Shown: piece by piece, positions 43,433 through 51,667 of the stretch
Numbering within the stretch: position 1 is the first letter of the stretch
Layout: every line of letters starts with the position of its first letter
Assembly (NCBI GenBank): GCA_963755375.1
Contig: CAVWKG010000009.1
Coordinates: 26,946-90,945, forward strand
From: Bog-473 sp963755375
Lineage (GTDB): Bacteria; Actinomycetota; Acidimicrobiia; Acidimicrobiales; RAAP-2
Direction of reading: 5' to 3'
Length of the DNA: 64,000 nucleotides
Program-made: the position numbers and the translations under genes
Notes under the pieces: generated by a model
The model's database searches: none
What the model was told of the DNA's origin: nothing
Seen by the model: the letters and a program-made list of their open reading frames with translations, nothing else

Positions 43433-44566
43433 TCACTGATAGCTAGGCGGCAACCCGAGCGATAGCAGCAATCGATCTGCATCCCGCAGATAGTTGGGGC
43501 TTTTGACGATGGTCGTCAGGTTTGTCCAGGACTTGTCGGGACTGTGACCCCAACCATCCAAGGCTCGCACGTTGCGTTCAATGTCCTTGACGAAAGCCTC
43601 TACCGCTACCTGATCAGCAAGTGGCCATGACTGACTCCGCAGCCGACTCGCCAGAGCCGACATCGGCCGGGTCATCGCTACAACCTTTGGAAGATTCGCT
43701 GAACCTCCATGGAGGAGGTCCTCGTAGTACGCCAAGTTGACGGGAGTAACCGCGGCCTCATAGGTCTCATAGTCCTTGAGGAACTGGACCGCAATTTCAG
43801 AAGGGCGGCGAAGGGCAAACCCGTTGTCGTAAGGACGCGTGGGCGCCAAGAACACGCCGCCTGTGGTCGAGAGAACCTGTGCGTTCTCATAGCGCAGCCG
43901 CGGTGGACGGTGGTCTACCTCCAAGTGGCTAAACGCAACCGGCGAGGTCGACGGGTAGGGCACATCCGTCATCGCTGCATATCCCTTTGCGGGATCCTCT
44001 TGAATCCAGTCGGCCTGAGTGAACTGGTCAGTGGCTCCGTAGTGGACTTCCGCCGATCGGCTCCAACCCACAGTCAGGTTGTGGACCTCAAGATCCCAGC
44101 CTTGACTGTTTCGAGTCATGTCAAAAGCGATGACATCACCGGGACGGGAGAGTTCGACGATGGTCACAGGATGGAATCCCCGGGCCGTGTCGCTCCAAAA
44201 GACCCCGTACGCATCTGAAGCTTGCGGAGGTCCGTCAGAAGACGAGGAGACACCCTGATCTGAATATGTGCCAAGTTGAATAAAAGGGCCGCTCGGTGAC
44301 TTCGTCTGGAGTCCGATCCAGGTGGCCGAGGCGCCGACAGGTGATGTCGAGAGCACCGCGGGAACCCGCCACTCTGCGCTCATCTGGTCGGCGTTCGTCT
44401 GGGTTCGATAGCCACCAAAGCCGCTAGAAGGCCCAAACCCGATCACAGCGGCGCCACCGACGTGGCTTGCAGCGCGACCCGGCCCAGCGAGAACGGCAGT
44501 GAGGCCAACCGAAACGGCCAGCACGACCATGAGCGACCAAGGAATCCACCGCCTCGCTGTCACCAA
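43433..44566 (-). CDS. Secreted G1-type glutamic endopeptidase (peptidase A4 / eqolisin-like)
   Basis: 377 residues. A signal peptide (WIPWSLMVVLAVSVGLTAVLAGPGRAAS) precedes a G1 fold: WRVPAVLSTSPVGASATWIGLQ (catalytic Gln position), DAYGVFWSDTARGFHPVTIVELSRPGDVIAFDM, WSRSAEVHYGATDQFTQADWIQEDPAKGYAAM with the conserved Glu, and VAFSHLEV. G1 proteases cut at low pH, which would suit an acidophile. The C-terminal ~120 residues are a helical extension not present in fungal eqolisins (MSALASRLRSQSWPLADQVAVEAFVKDIERNVRALDGW). Complete gene. Confidence 0.8.
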   Translation of the reverse strand: MVTARRWIPWSLMVVLAVSVGLTAVLAGPGRAASHVGGAAVIGFGPSSGFGGYRTQTNADQMSAEWRVPAVLSTSPVGASATWIGLQTKSPSGPFIQLGTYSDQGVSSSSDGPPQASDAYGVFWSDTARGFHPVTIVELSRPGDVIAFDMTRNSQGWDLEVHNLTVGWSRSAEVHYGATDQFTQADWIQEDPAKGYAAMTDVPYPSTSPVAFSHLEVDHRPPRLRYENAQVLSTTGGVFLAPTRPYDNGFALRRPSEIAVQFLKDYETYEAAVTPVNLAYYEDLLHGGSANLPKVVAMTRPMSALASRLRSQSWPLADQVAVEAFVKDIERNVRALDGWGHSPDKSWTNLTTIVKSPNYLRDADRLLLSLGLPPSYQ

Positions 44567-44917
44567 GCCCCTTTGTTCGCAGAATCGATCAAGGTCCCCG
44601 CCACGTGGCCCGAGTGACCTTTAGGACGTGAGACTCCCGCAGTGATCGCAAGTAACGCGTCCGGCGGTTCCTACCGCGCCACAGCACGGGCAAACACGAT
44701 GTGTGTTTCCGTCTCGCATGGCCCTATCTCCTTGTCCAGCAGGGACGATCATGACGAGGTACCGCTGCGCCGAGTAGAACCCTTCGCACTCGTTTTTCAC
44801 AACTTCTGGACATATCAGCTAAAGCGAGGTTGATCACGAAATTTCAGCGCAGACTGAGCCGTCGAATCCAGACGGCAGATACCCGATTTGTCACCCCAGA
44901 AGCTCAAAAGGCGCGGA
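44567..44917. other. Gene-free region
   Basis: No supported gene between the divergent G1 protease and RidA genes; the two promoters should be here, and a palindromic repeat lies at 44918-44960. Confidence 0.35.
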
Positions 44918-44960
44918 CGGCCCCCGCCCCAGTTCGCTGCCGGGACTGGGCAGGGGGCCG
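44918..44960 (+). repeat. Short palindromic repeat copy (AGTTCGCTGCCGGG core, strong stem)
   Basis: CGGCCCCCGCCCCAGTTCGC then TGCCGGGACTGGGCAGGGGGCCG. Arms CGGCCCCC/GGGGGCCG are a perfect 8-bp stem, with CCCAGT/ACTGGG inside. It is 22 bases before the RidA start. Confidence 0.85.
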
Positions 44961-44982
44961 TCGTTGAGACAAGATTGGGCCT

Positions 44983-45402
44983 ATGACCGATCATCAGCCC
45001 GTGGGAGTTGAGTCACTCTATGAGCGCGTGCACTACGAATACGGAGCCGTCGCTCCCGCCGGAGCGCTCCTCTTCACGGCAGGTGCGTGTCCCCTTGATG
45101 GGGACGGAAACGTCGTTGGGATCGGGGACCTCGTTACTCAGGCCCGAGTCTCGCTCGACAACCTGACTACCGTCCTCGATGCTTACGGTGCTCGTACCGA
45201 GAATCTGGTCAAGACGACAGTATGTGTCGTCGGTGATCGTCATGACCTTGTCGCAGTGTGGAAAGTCGTTGCCGACGGTTTGGCGCCCTCTCGCCCACCG
45301 AGCACGTTGCTGGGTGTGTCCGCCCTGGGCTACTCCGGTCAGCTTGTCGAGATCGAGGGGATAGCCGCTCTTCCTAATCACGGCCAGAAGGGCGGCTCCT
45401 AA
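44983..45402 (+). CDS. RidA/YER057c-family protein
   Basis: 139 residues. EYGAVAPAGALLFTAGACPLDGDGNVVGIGDLVTQARVSLDNLTTVLDAYGAR followed by VKTTVCVVGDRHDLVAVWKVV and PSTLLGVSALGYSGQLVEIEGIA are the trimer fold of the RidA/YjgF family. The Arg that binds the substrate carboxylate in true imine deaminases (usually R-x-x-x-x before the V-E-I-E end) is not obvious; here the position reads PPSTLLGV. It may belong to a branch without deaminase activity. Complete and single. Confidence 0.82.
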   Translation: MTDHQPVGVESLYERVHYEYGAVAPAGALLFTAGACPLDGDGNVVGIGDLVTQARVSLDNLTTVLDAYGARTENLVKTTVCVVGDRHDLVAVWKVVADGLAPSRPPSTLLGVSALGYSGQLVEIEGIAALPNHGQKGGS

Positions 45403-45433
45403 GCGACCTCGGAGACCCTGAGGACTGCTTCTA

Positions 45434-45470
45434 TGGTGCCAGACCGTCCCACCGTCCCGGCGAACTGGGC
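45434..45470 (-). repeat. Short palindromic repeat copy (GTTCGCCGGGA core)
   Basis: GGTGCCAGACCGTCCCACCG then TCCCGGCGAACTGGGC; opposite orientation, between the RidA stop and the IS481-like element. Confidence 0.75.
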
Positions 45471-45539
45471 TACTCGGAACCCGTCCGGCATCCGCCTGTT
45501 GAGAACGGGTTCCCTGACCAGAGGAGCCACCGCCGTTCG

Positions 45540-46497
45540 CTAACTGTGGGATCCAACCACGTTGTTGACTCGGCAGATCGGTGGGCCGCCGATGGCCGTG
45601 TGGTGCCGATGATGGTTGTACATGTGCAGCCAGGTCGAGTGCCCGGGTTCGGGCGGCCTCTGAGCGATAGGGCCGGGCATAGGCCTACTCATTGAGCAGG
45701 GTCCTGTTGTAGCGCTCGACTTTCCCATTGGTCTGGGGGCAGTAGGCCTTGGTCCGGGTGTGAATGATGGCGGCGGCAACCAGTTCGTCGGCAAAGACCC
45801 GTGAGCGATAGCACGCACCGTTGTCGGTCATCACCCGCTCGACGGTGATGCCGTACGCGGCGAAGAAGGCCCGGGCACGCCTCCAAAAGGCCACTGCTGT
45901 GGCGGCTTGTTCGTTGGCATGGACCTCTGAGTACGCCAGGCGCGAGTAGGCATCGATGGCCGAATGGACGTAGGCATAGCCGAGGCGGGGCCGACCCGCC
46001 TTGCCGTTCTTGCGGTTCTTGGCCCTGATGCCATTGACCCTCCACCCTCCGCCTTTGGGGATCTTGGCCTGCTTCTTGATGTCGACATGGACCAATTCGC
46101 CGGGTCGGAAGGTCTCGATGCGGCGCACGACTTGTCCCGCCCGACGCTCGAGATCCGAAAGCCGAGACACGCCGTGGCGGACCCACACCGCGTGCAGCGT
46201 TGAGGCCGGCACCCCGGCCCTCGGTGCCAGACGGCCCGGTCCGAGCTGATGGCGCCGGCGCAGTTCGACGAGGCGGCGCTCCACCTTGTCCGGAGTCTTC
46301 GTCGGACAGCGCCTTGGTCGACTCGAGCGGTCCCGGAGGCCCGGTGGGCCCGCCTGTTGGTAGCGGCGCCACCATTTGTGCGCCGTCTGGCGCGAGATCC
46401 GCATCGACTCGGCCGCGGCGGCCACGGTCCAGCCGTCTGCAATGAGCAGACACAGGCGGAATCGACCCTCAGGGGTCAACGGAGCGTTACGGTGCAT
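45540..46497 (-). pseudogene. IS481-like transposase A, with stop and frameshift
   Basis: From 46497: RNAPLTPEGRFRLCLLIADGWTVAAAAESMRISRQTAHKWWRRYQQ is the helix-turn-helix start. The integrase core has VHVDIKKQAKIPKGGGWRVNG (Asp 1), VMTDNGACYRS (Asp 2) and NGKVERYNRTLLNE (Glu 3). Then a TAG stands where relatives have Trp (WAYARPY), and after PYRSEAARTRAL the frame must move one base to reach TWLHMYNHHRHHTAIGGPPICRVNNVVGSHS, the normal end. All catalytic residues remain but the C terminus is lost, so autonomous activity is doubtful. Confidence 0.82.
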
Positions 46498-46605
46498 CTG
46501 AGCCCTCCTGGCGTTGTGGTTGTGTCAACAGCTCCACATTGCCTTGAGGGCTCACCTCATCTGCGGATTCTCCGTGTCAACAAGGTCCATGGATCCCACA
46601 ACTAG
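45540..46605 (-). mobile_element. IS481-like insertion sequence A with terminal inverted repeats
   Basis: The ends pair over ~30 bases: left CTAACTGTGGGATCCAACCA..., right (complement) CTAGTTGTGGGATCCATGGA..., both running to GTTGTTGAC or CTTGTTGACA. The 1066-bp element carries one transposase gene, which is broken. No clear target duplication is seen. Confidence 0.85.
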
Positions 46606-46965
46606 GGAGCGACTCGTGGCCTGCGTGGTCCGCTTTGCACCCTAAAGGCCGGCTCTTTGGCGAAGTCACTCCCGGACCATGCAAAGCCTACGCATCTGTA
46701 CCGTCTCATGACGGGTCGATTCGTCGCGCCCGAACGACCCAGAAAATGGGGTCTTGACTCAAAGAGGATTCGGTAGGGGACACCCCGTCCGTCCTGGCGT
46801 TACGTTTCCGCATCCACGCCCCTACGCACACAGTGATCGCGAATACCGCTAGAACACCACGGCGTCATTCAGAAGGATGACGGGTTGCCATCATTTCGAA
46901 CTAGGTCTATCCGCAACGCATAGTGCAGCACTCGAAGGCTGTCACCGCTCAGGTTAAAGACGCTC
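46606..46965. other. Gene-free region with a half repeat
   Basis: No supported gene. Contains a palindromic repeat relic at 46768-46800. Confidence 0.35.
46768..46800 (-). repeat. Short palindromic repeat copy (degenerate)
   Basis: GATTCGGTAGGGGACACCCC then GTCCGTCCTGGCG, with GATTCGGTAGGGGA shared with the 16689 copy. Confidence 0.5.
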
Positions 46966-47325
46966 CTACCACCCGTCGAGCGCCAGCGCGTCAACCCGGA
47001 TCACCGCGGCGAGGTTTTCGATGCGGCTCCTCACCGTCTCGGTGTTCGACTGGGGGTCCGTTTCGACCCGTTGAGCCGTCAGCGCGACTTCTGCACAGTT
47101 TTTCAGCATCCTTTCCATCTGTAGCCCAAGCGCGGAGTCAGGGCACGGGTTGGCCACCAACCAGGCAGTTGCGACCTTGGTGGCCGCCGAGAGTTCGTCG
47201 GCCGCGGCAAGCACGGTCACGTCGTTCAGCAGCAAAGAGCCCGATAACCGGCGCTCGGCCCCACGGACGAATCCGAGAACCTCGCGTCCTCGCCCGCGCC
47301 ATGCTGCCGTCGTTTCTGGGCTCAT
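46966..47325 (-). CDS. Small helical hypothetical protein
   Basis: 119 residues from ATG 47325: AWRGRGREVLGFVRGAERRLSGSLLLNDVTVLAAADELSAATKVATAWLVANP, then LGLQMERMLKNCAEVALTAQRV and TVRSRIENLAAVIRVDAL. The amphipathic helices suggest a four-helix bundle; the pattern is gene-like and the neighbours leave space for it. No family recognised; no signal peptide or membrane helix. Confidence 0.55.
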   Translation of the reverse strand: MSPETTAAWRGRGREVLGFVRGAERRLSGSLLLNDVTVLAAADELSAATKVATAWLVANPCPDSALGLQMERMLKNCAEVALTAQRVETDPQSNTETVRSRIENLAAVIRVDALALDGW

Positions 47326-47444
47326 ACCAGGCTTCCCGCCTTACCGGTCCGTCCTGCAGCGATTCTGGCAACACACAACTGTGTCCCGATAGAGCCGTTC
47401 AGATCTCTCAATCACAACAAATGAACAACGCACTTTTCACCCAC

Positions 47445-47600
47445 GCCCCCCAAAAGCCCCCCCCTCGCTTCCGTGCCGTGCGGCCGCTCCGTTTCTCGGG
47501 TGGGGTGCGGCCCGGCTGCCGTGCTGCCGGTTCGTCGCTCCCGGTCGGTGGGGGGAGCTGCGCGGGGGTTTGTCCGTCGCACCATGCCCCGGCCCTTGCT
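47445..47600 (-). repeat. GC-rich segment, possibly family C-related
   Basis: On the minus strand it has CCCGAGAAACGGAGCGGCCG and other pieces like family C (CCACCGGGAAACGGAGGGGC), but the match is loose. It lies within the gene-free interval 47326-47917. Confidence 0.35.
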
Positions 47601-47771
47601 TTCTCCTAACGCTCCCCAGCGGGATAGGAGATATTGGGTCGCGAAAAGCACCACCCCCGCACTCCCGTCTAACCCGCCAGCCGTCTGGCAGAGCAGCCTG
47701 GCGCCGCCCGGGAACCGGTTCAGACGCTGTGGTCCGGGGCGTGATCTTGGTCGACGAGGTCGAGCGGAGCC

Positions 47772-47809
47772 CTGCCCCCATACCGAATCAGGCGCCATGG
47801 GGGCACCCC
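47772..47809 (-). repeat. Short palindromic repeat copy (GAATCAGGCGCCATGG core)
   Basis: CTGCCCCCATACCGAATCAG then GCGCCATGGGGGCACCCC. TGCCCCCAT/ATGGGGGCA gives a 9-bp perfect stem, the longest of the family. Confidence 0.8.
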
Positions 47810-47917
47810 GACGACGAAATCCTAGGCTTGAGTGATCACCGTCGGAGACGACTTACGGCTGCGCGTAACGATGCCACGAGCCCTGAGGGGATCCATCCAG
47901 GCTGGCGACCGAGATGC

Positions 47918-49237
47918 TCAGCAAGCGACGGCGTACAGCTGCCACTCCTCCGGAACACCCTTGAGGGAGTGGACACCCCGGTCGGTGAAAAGTAACCCCG
48001 AGCCCGTGGTGAGGTCTTTTACAGTTCGACTAGCGAAAACGTCTCCGGGCCCGGCCAAGGCGGCAATCCGTGCGGCGATGTGGACGGCAATGCCGCCGAT
48101 GTCGTCATCGCGCAGCTCCACCTCTCCAGTGTGGAGCCCAGCTCGAATGGGCAGTCCGATGCCCTCGGCCTCTCCGCCGAAGTCCGAGGCAAATCGCGCT
48201 GCCCGGGCCGGACCATCGAAGGTGGCAAGAACGCCGTCACCTGTGGTCTTGACCACCCGCCCCGAGTATCTCTCCGCTGTTCGCCGTGCCATCAGATCAT
48301 GACGATCGAGCAATCGCTTCCAGTCGGAGTCACCTAACCGAACGGCGATGTCGGTAGAAGAAACAATGTCGGTGAACACGACGGTGGCCAGCACTCGATC
48401 GGTGACCTTCTCGTGGCGGGTCCCCGTCAAGAACTCTTCGATCGCTCCCGTCCAAGCCGCGGTGTCCCCGAATGGGACGTGGTCGACGCCTTCGAGCGCA
48501 ACGAACTTGGCGCCCGGGATCTGCGAGGCGATGTACTCACCTGCCGCTATCGGCACGACCAGGTCTCCCCACCGATGAAGGACCAGGGTCGGTACCTGGA
48601 TCGTCGGTAGCACCGACCGCACGTCGAGTTCGCCGACCATGTTCTGGAGAGCGCGGAGAGAACCGGGGCTGGCGGACATTCGTGTCAGTGTCGACCACCA
48701 CTCTCGGATCGCCGGATCGCCGGCAACGCTCGGCGCGTAGGTCTCGATGTCCAGGCCATCAGGAAAGTTGGCGAATGCGTCGTCAACTGACCGTTTCCAG
48801 TCCTCAGCCGGAATCCCCGGCCACCCGGGCGCGGCCGTTGCTCGGGGGAAGGTTCCGAAGAGGACGAGAGCGGTTGTACGTTCAGGGTAGGTAGCGGCGA
48901 ACAGCGCGGCCATGGGACCACCCTCCGAAGCCCCGTAGATGGCGGCGCGTTCACTACCAGCAGCATCCATGACGGCTCGGACGTCGTCCATCCGCTCCTC
49001 AAGCGTGGCAATGCCAACGTCCCGGTCGGACATCCCGGTGCCCCGTTTGTCAAAGAGGATCAATCGGCTGAACGCTGCCAAACTGTCGACGAACTGTCCA
49101 TAGCTGAGATCGGTCAACTGGAACTCGAGGTGGCTATAGATACCGGGCACCCAGACCATGTCGATGGGACCGTCGCCGATGACCTGGTAGGCGATGCTCA
49201 CCTCGCCGCTTCGGGCGTACCTGGTCTTAGAGGCCAC
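47918..49237 (-). CDS. Alpha/beta-hydrolase fused to class III cyclase (intact nucleophile)
   Basis: 439 residues. The hydrolase half has LILFDKRGTGMSDRDVG, the nucleophile elbow GASEGG (Ser present), VPTLVLHRWGDLVVPIAAGEYIASQIPG and EGVDHVPFGD with the His. The cyclase half has TVVFTDIVSSTDIAVRLG and RVVKTTGDGVLATFDGP with the two metal Asp and HTGEVELRDDDIGGIAVHIAARI. It has the same architecture as the 15230-16573 protein but keeps the catalytic Ser, so the two may differ in whether the hydrolase part is active. The start is a GTG at 49237. Complete gene, no obvious operon partner. Confidence 0.86.
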   Translation of the reverse strand: MASKTRYARSGEVSIAYQVIGDGPIDMVWVPGIYSHLEFQLTDLSYGQFVDSLAAFSRLILFDKRGTGMSDRDVGIATLEERMDDVRAVMDAAGSERAAIYGASEGGPMAALFAATYPERTTALVLFGTFPRATAAPGWPGIPAEDWKRSVDDAFANFPDGLDIETYAPSVAGDPAIREWWSTLTRMSASPGSLRALQNMVGELDVRSVLPTIQVPTLVLHRWGDLVVPIAAGEYIASQIPGAKFVALEGVDHVPFGDTAAWTGAIEEFLTGTRHEKVTDRVLATVVFTDIVSSTDIAVRLGDSDWKRLLDRHDLMARRTAERYSGRVVKTTGDGVLATFDGPARAARFASDFGGEAEGIGLPIRAGLHTGEVELRDDDIGGIAVHIAARIAALAGPGDVFASRTVKDLTTGSGLLFTDRGVHSLKGVPEEWQLYAVAC

Positions 49238-49354
49238 CCATCAAGGATGCCAGGCCAGCGGTTCAATGCAAAGGGCAAAGCCAAAGGGGCGGCCCAGCCG
49301 AAGGCAATTGGGTCCCTCAGCCCCTCGACTGCTCCGATCCGGTGTTTCACAAAG

Positions 49355-49380
49355 GTGCCCCCGTCCGCCGGGATGGAGGC
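49355..49380 (+). repeat. Short palindromic repeat copy (GTCCGCCGGG core)
   Basis: GTGCCCCCGTCCGCCGGGAT then GGAGG, in the divergent gap between the hydrolase-cyclase and the DUF523 gene. Confidence 0.72.
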
Positions 49381-49415
49381 ATCACACGGGTCCGATGTCT
49401 CGGCACAATGGTGGC

Positions 49416-50054
49416 GTGGACAGGTTCTGTCATCTCCCGAGCCAACCAGAGATCGCTGCGTGGCCAACGTTCACTCCGGAGCGACCCCTCAAGCTTTTGG
49501 TGAGTGCCTGCCTTACGGGCGTGCCCTGTGGGGTAGACGGGACCTCTTACGGCGCTCCTTATCCACACACGGGCCGTCTACTGCACCTTCCGAATGTCCA
49601 TGTCCTCACCTTTTGCCCCGAGGACTTCGCCTTCGGGACGCCCCGTGCGACGCCAGACATCCACGGGGGCACCGGGTTTGATGTTCTCGATGGCACAGCC
49701 CGAGTGCTCAGCGACTCCCGTGAGGACTGGACCGCTGAGATGCTTGGTGCTGCACAAGCCATGTTGCGGGTTGCGCAGGAGCACGACGTTCACTTGGCGC
49801 TGCTCATGGACATCAGTGCTGCCTGTGGTTCCCAAGTGATCTATGACGGTCCTCGGTCGGAGGGTCGTCATAGAGTGGGGCAAGGAGTGTGTGCTGCGCT
49901 CCTGATCCGTCACGGGATCAAAGTCATGAGTCAAAGGGATCACCGCACGCTCGATGCTGTCATGAGCAAACTCGAGCCCACCTACCATGCTGATCCGGCC
50001 GCTCGGGATCACCATGAGACGCCCTGGTATGTCGAGACCTTTGGGTCTCCGTGA
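49416..50054 (+). CDS. DUF523 family protein
   Basis: From GTG 49416 the ~212-residue protein has LKLLVSACLTGVPCGVDGTSYGAP, the conserved CLxGxxCxxxG start of DUF523, then VHVLTFCPEDFAFGTPRATPDIHGG and LALLMDISAACGSQVIYDG with further Cys. The motif C...C, C, C suggests an iron-sulfur or zinc site. E. coli YbbK-like and YbgA-linked members are uncharacterised or linked to tRNA modification. It ends 15 bases before another palindromic repeat and seems intact. Confidence 0.8.
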   Translation: MDRFCHLPSQPEIAAWPTFTPERPLKLLVSACLTGVPCGVDGTSYGAPYPHTGRLLHLPNVHVLTFCPEDFAFGTPRATPDIHGGTGFDVLDGTARVLSDSREDWTAEMLGAAQAMLRVAQEHDVHLALLMDISAACGSQVIYDGPRSEGRHRVGQGVCAALLIRHGIKVMSQRDHRTLDAVMSKLEPTYHADPAARDHHETPWYVETFGSP

Positions 50055-50068
50055 TCATCCCGACCAGA

Positions 50069-50099
50069 CTGCCCCCGAACACCGGTATAGAGATCCGGT
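50069..50099 (+). repeat. Short palindromic repeat copy (GAACACCGG core)
   Basis: ACTGCCCCCGAACACCGGTA, 15 bases after the DUF523 stop. Confidence 0.6.
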
Positions 50100-50231
50100 G
50101 GCCTGACAACGGTGCGGAATGATGTCGGACTTCGCGTCCCCGCCGAAGGAGTGACCGTCCGGCACCCGAATCATCCCATGGGCGTAGGAATGGCTCTTGG
50201 GCTCTTAAAAGGCGATCTATAAGTTTAAGGA

Positions 50232-51524
50232 GTGGCTCCCAGCCGCCAGTTCGCTGACGATCCGCTCGATTCCGGCGCCTCAGTCTATCGAGCGACTCCT
50301 TCTCGGGATCCGGAAATCCCAGAGGGAGATCTCGTCCTGGCTCCGAGGCGGAGGCGGCGACGAAGGCGGAGGCTCACTCGCCGGAGCAGACTCGTACGTG
50401 CATTCATCGTGGCACCGCTCGTCGTCGTGCTCTTATGGGCGACCGTTTCGTACACGGTCTGGATGCTGCGGCCCACGAGCCTCTCATGGAGCGTGAACAC
50501 CGTTGAATGGGTGCGGTATGAAGTGCCTTTCGGCATCGGCAATTGGGCCGCCGACCACGTTGAGCAGATCTACTACAGCAGCCAAGCGCCCAAGAAGGGT
50601 GGGCCGCAGTTGAAGAGCCTGCCGAAGGTGGGTGTGCGACACCCCACGGCCGCAACTGCCCGTGCGAAGACTCCATGGCCGCCGGCGATCACACCCGTCT
50701 TCTCCAGCCCGCTGCCAGGTGAAGGGGTCTGGCAGCCGACCGGACCATCGGTCGATGGGGGTCCACCCATACTGGTCACGACGTATCGTCCTGACCCGAA
50801 CTACCCACAGATCGTGGCGTACGTCGCCTGGTTCGACCATTCCCGGACAGAGCTCGGGTATTACCCGGGCCGCTATGAGCCGCCGAACGCAGCCGTACGC
50901 GGACCGGAGATGGTCCCCTACAGCCAGAGGTCTCGTTTGCTCGCGACCTTCAATGGCGGGTTTACCTACGTCGATGGCGACAACGGGTCTGCGGACAACG
51001 GCCAAACGAACGAACCGCTAAAGGACGGCAACGCGACACTCATTGGCTATACGGATGGCCGCGTGGACATTGTGAATTGGATGGGCGGCCCGAACCCCGG
51101 CCCCGGCGTCGCGTGGGCTCGGCAGAGCTTGGCTCCGATCGTCTGGAATAGCCAGCTGAATCCCACGTTGAACACCGATCCGAACAGCCCGCAGTGGGGA
51201 TACACGCTCGGCGGAGTCACTCGCGTCTGGCGCACCGGCGTTGGCATGGATGCTCGAGGCAACCTCATCTACGTCGCCGCTGACGATCAGACGGTGGTCA
51301 CCATCGCGCAGATCCTTCAGCACGCCGGAGCAGTGCGGGCCATGGAGTTCGACATCAACCCGGAGTGGCACACGCTTAACACCTATAATCCCCCCGGTCT
51401 CAACCCGACGCAGGTGGGACCCAATTCGAATCAGTCACCCGATCGCTACCTCGTCCCCGACGACCGTGACTTCTTTGCCGTCTACCGACCGACCCCCGGG
51501 CCGGTGACTGTACCCTTCGGGTAA
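50232..51524 (+). CDS. Membrane-anchored phosphodiester glycosidase-like protein
   Basis: 430 residues. A basic run (RRRRRRRRRLTRRSR, residues ~39-53) precedes one membrane helix (AFIVAPLVVVLLWATVSYTVWML), placing the rest outside. The domain has LLATFNGGFTYVDGDNG, ATLIGYTDGRVDIVNWMGG, VGMDARGNLIYVAADDQTVVTIAQILQHAGAVRAMEFDINPEWHTL and LVPDDRDFFAVY. The NGGF, and the ALxLD-like AMEFDIN segment, fit the NAGPA/phosphodiester glycosidase family (DUF2233), which cleaves sugar-phosphodiester links. The GTG start overlaps an AAGGAG closely, so the real start may lie a little later. Probable cell-wall function, inferred. Confidence 0.75.
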   Translation: MAPSRQFADDPLDSGASVYRATPSRDPEIPEGDLVLAPRRRRRRRRRLTRRSRLVRAFIVAPLVVVLLWATVSYTVWMLRPTSLSWSVNTVEWVRYEVPFGIGNWAADHVEQIYYSSQAPKKGGPQLKSLPKVGVRHPTAATARAKTPWPPAITPVFSSPLPGEGVWQPTGPSVDGGPPILVTTYRPDPNYPQIVAYVAWFDHSRTELGYYPGRYEPPNAAVRGPEMVPYSQRSRLLATFNGGFTYVDGDNGSADNGQTNEPLKDGNATLIGYTDGRVDIVNWMGGPNPGPGVAWARQSLAPIVWNSQLNPTLNTDPNSPQWGYTLGGVTRVWRTGVGMDARGNLIYVAADDQTVVTIAQILQHAGAVRAMEFDINPEWHTLNTYNPPGLNPTQVGPNSNQSPDRYLVPDDRDFFAVYRPTPGPVTVPFG

Positions 51525-51586
51525 GGATCGGCGTCGCCGGCGACCGCGTCCATCGCATTCGCGACACGACCCCACTCCACGCCGAC

Positions 51587-51639
51587 CTATCCCCGTACGC
51601 TGCCGGGAAGGTGACACAGTCCGGCACGTCGGGGATAGG
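51587..51639 (+). repeat. Short palindromic repeat copy (long form, strong outer stem)
   Basis: CTATCCCCGTACGCTGCCGG, then GGCACGTCGGGGATAG. CTATCCCC/GGGGATAG is a perfect 8-bp stem 53 bases apart, with GTGACACAGTCCGGCAC inside. Between convergent genes. Confidence 0.8.
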
Positions 51640-51667
51640 AGGAGTACTTCATCCCTGGGCCTGGGGC

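Noticed and set aside
32815..45470. Class 1-like integron cassette array with attC sites
   Set aside because: The repeats lack the RYYYAAC/GTTRRRY core pair, genes lie in both orientations, and no IntI-type integrase is visible. The cassette-like layout remains open as a finding, but not as a classical integron.
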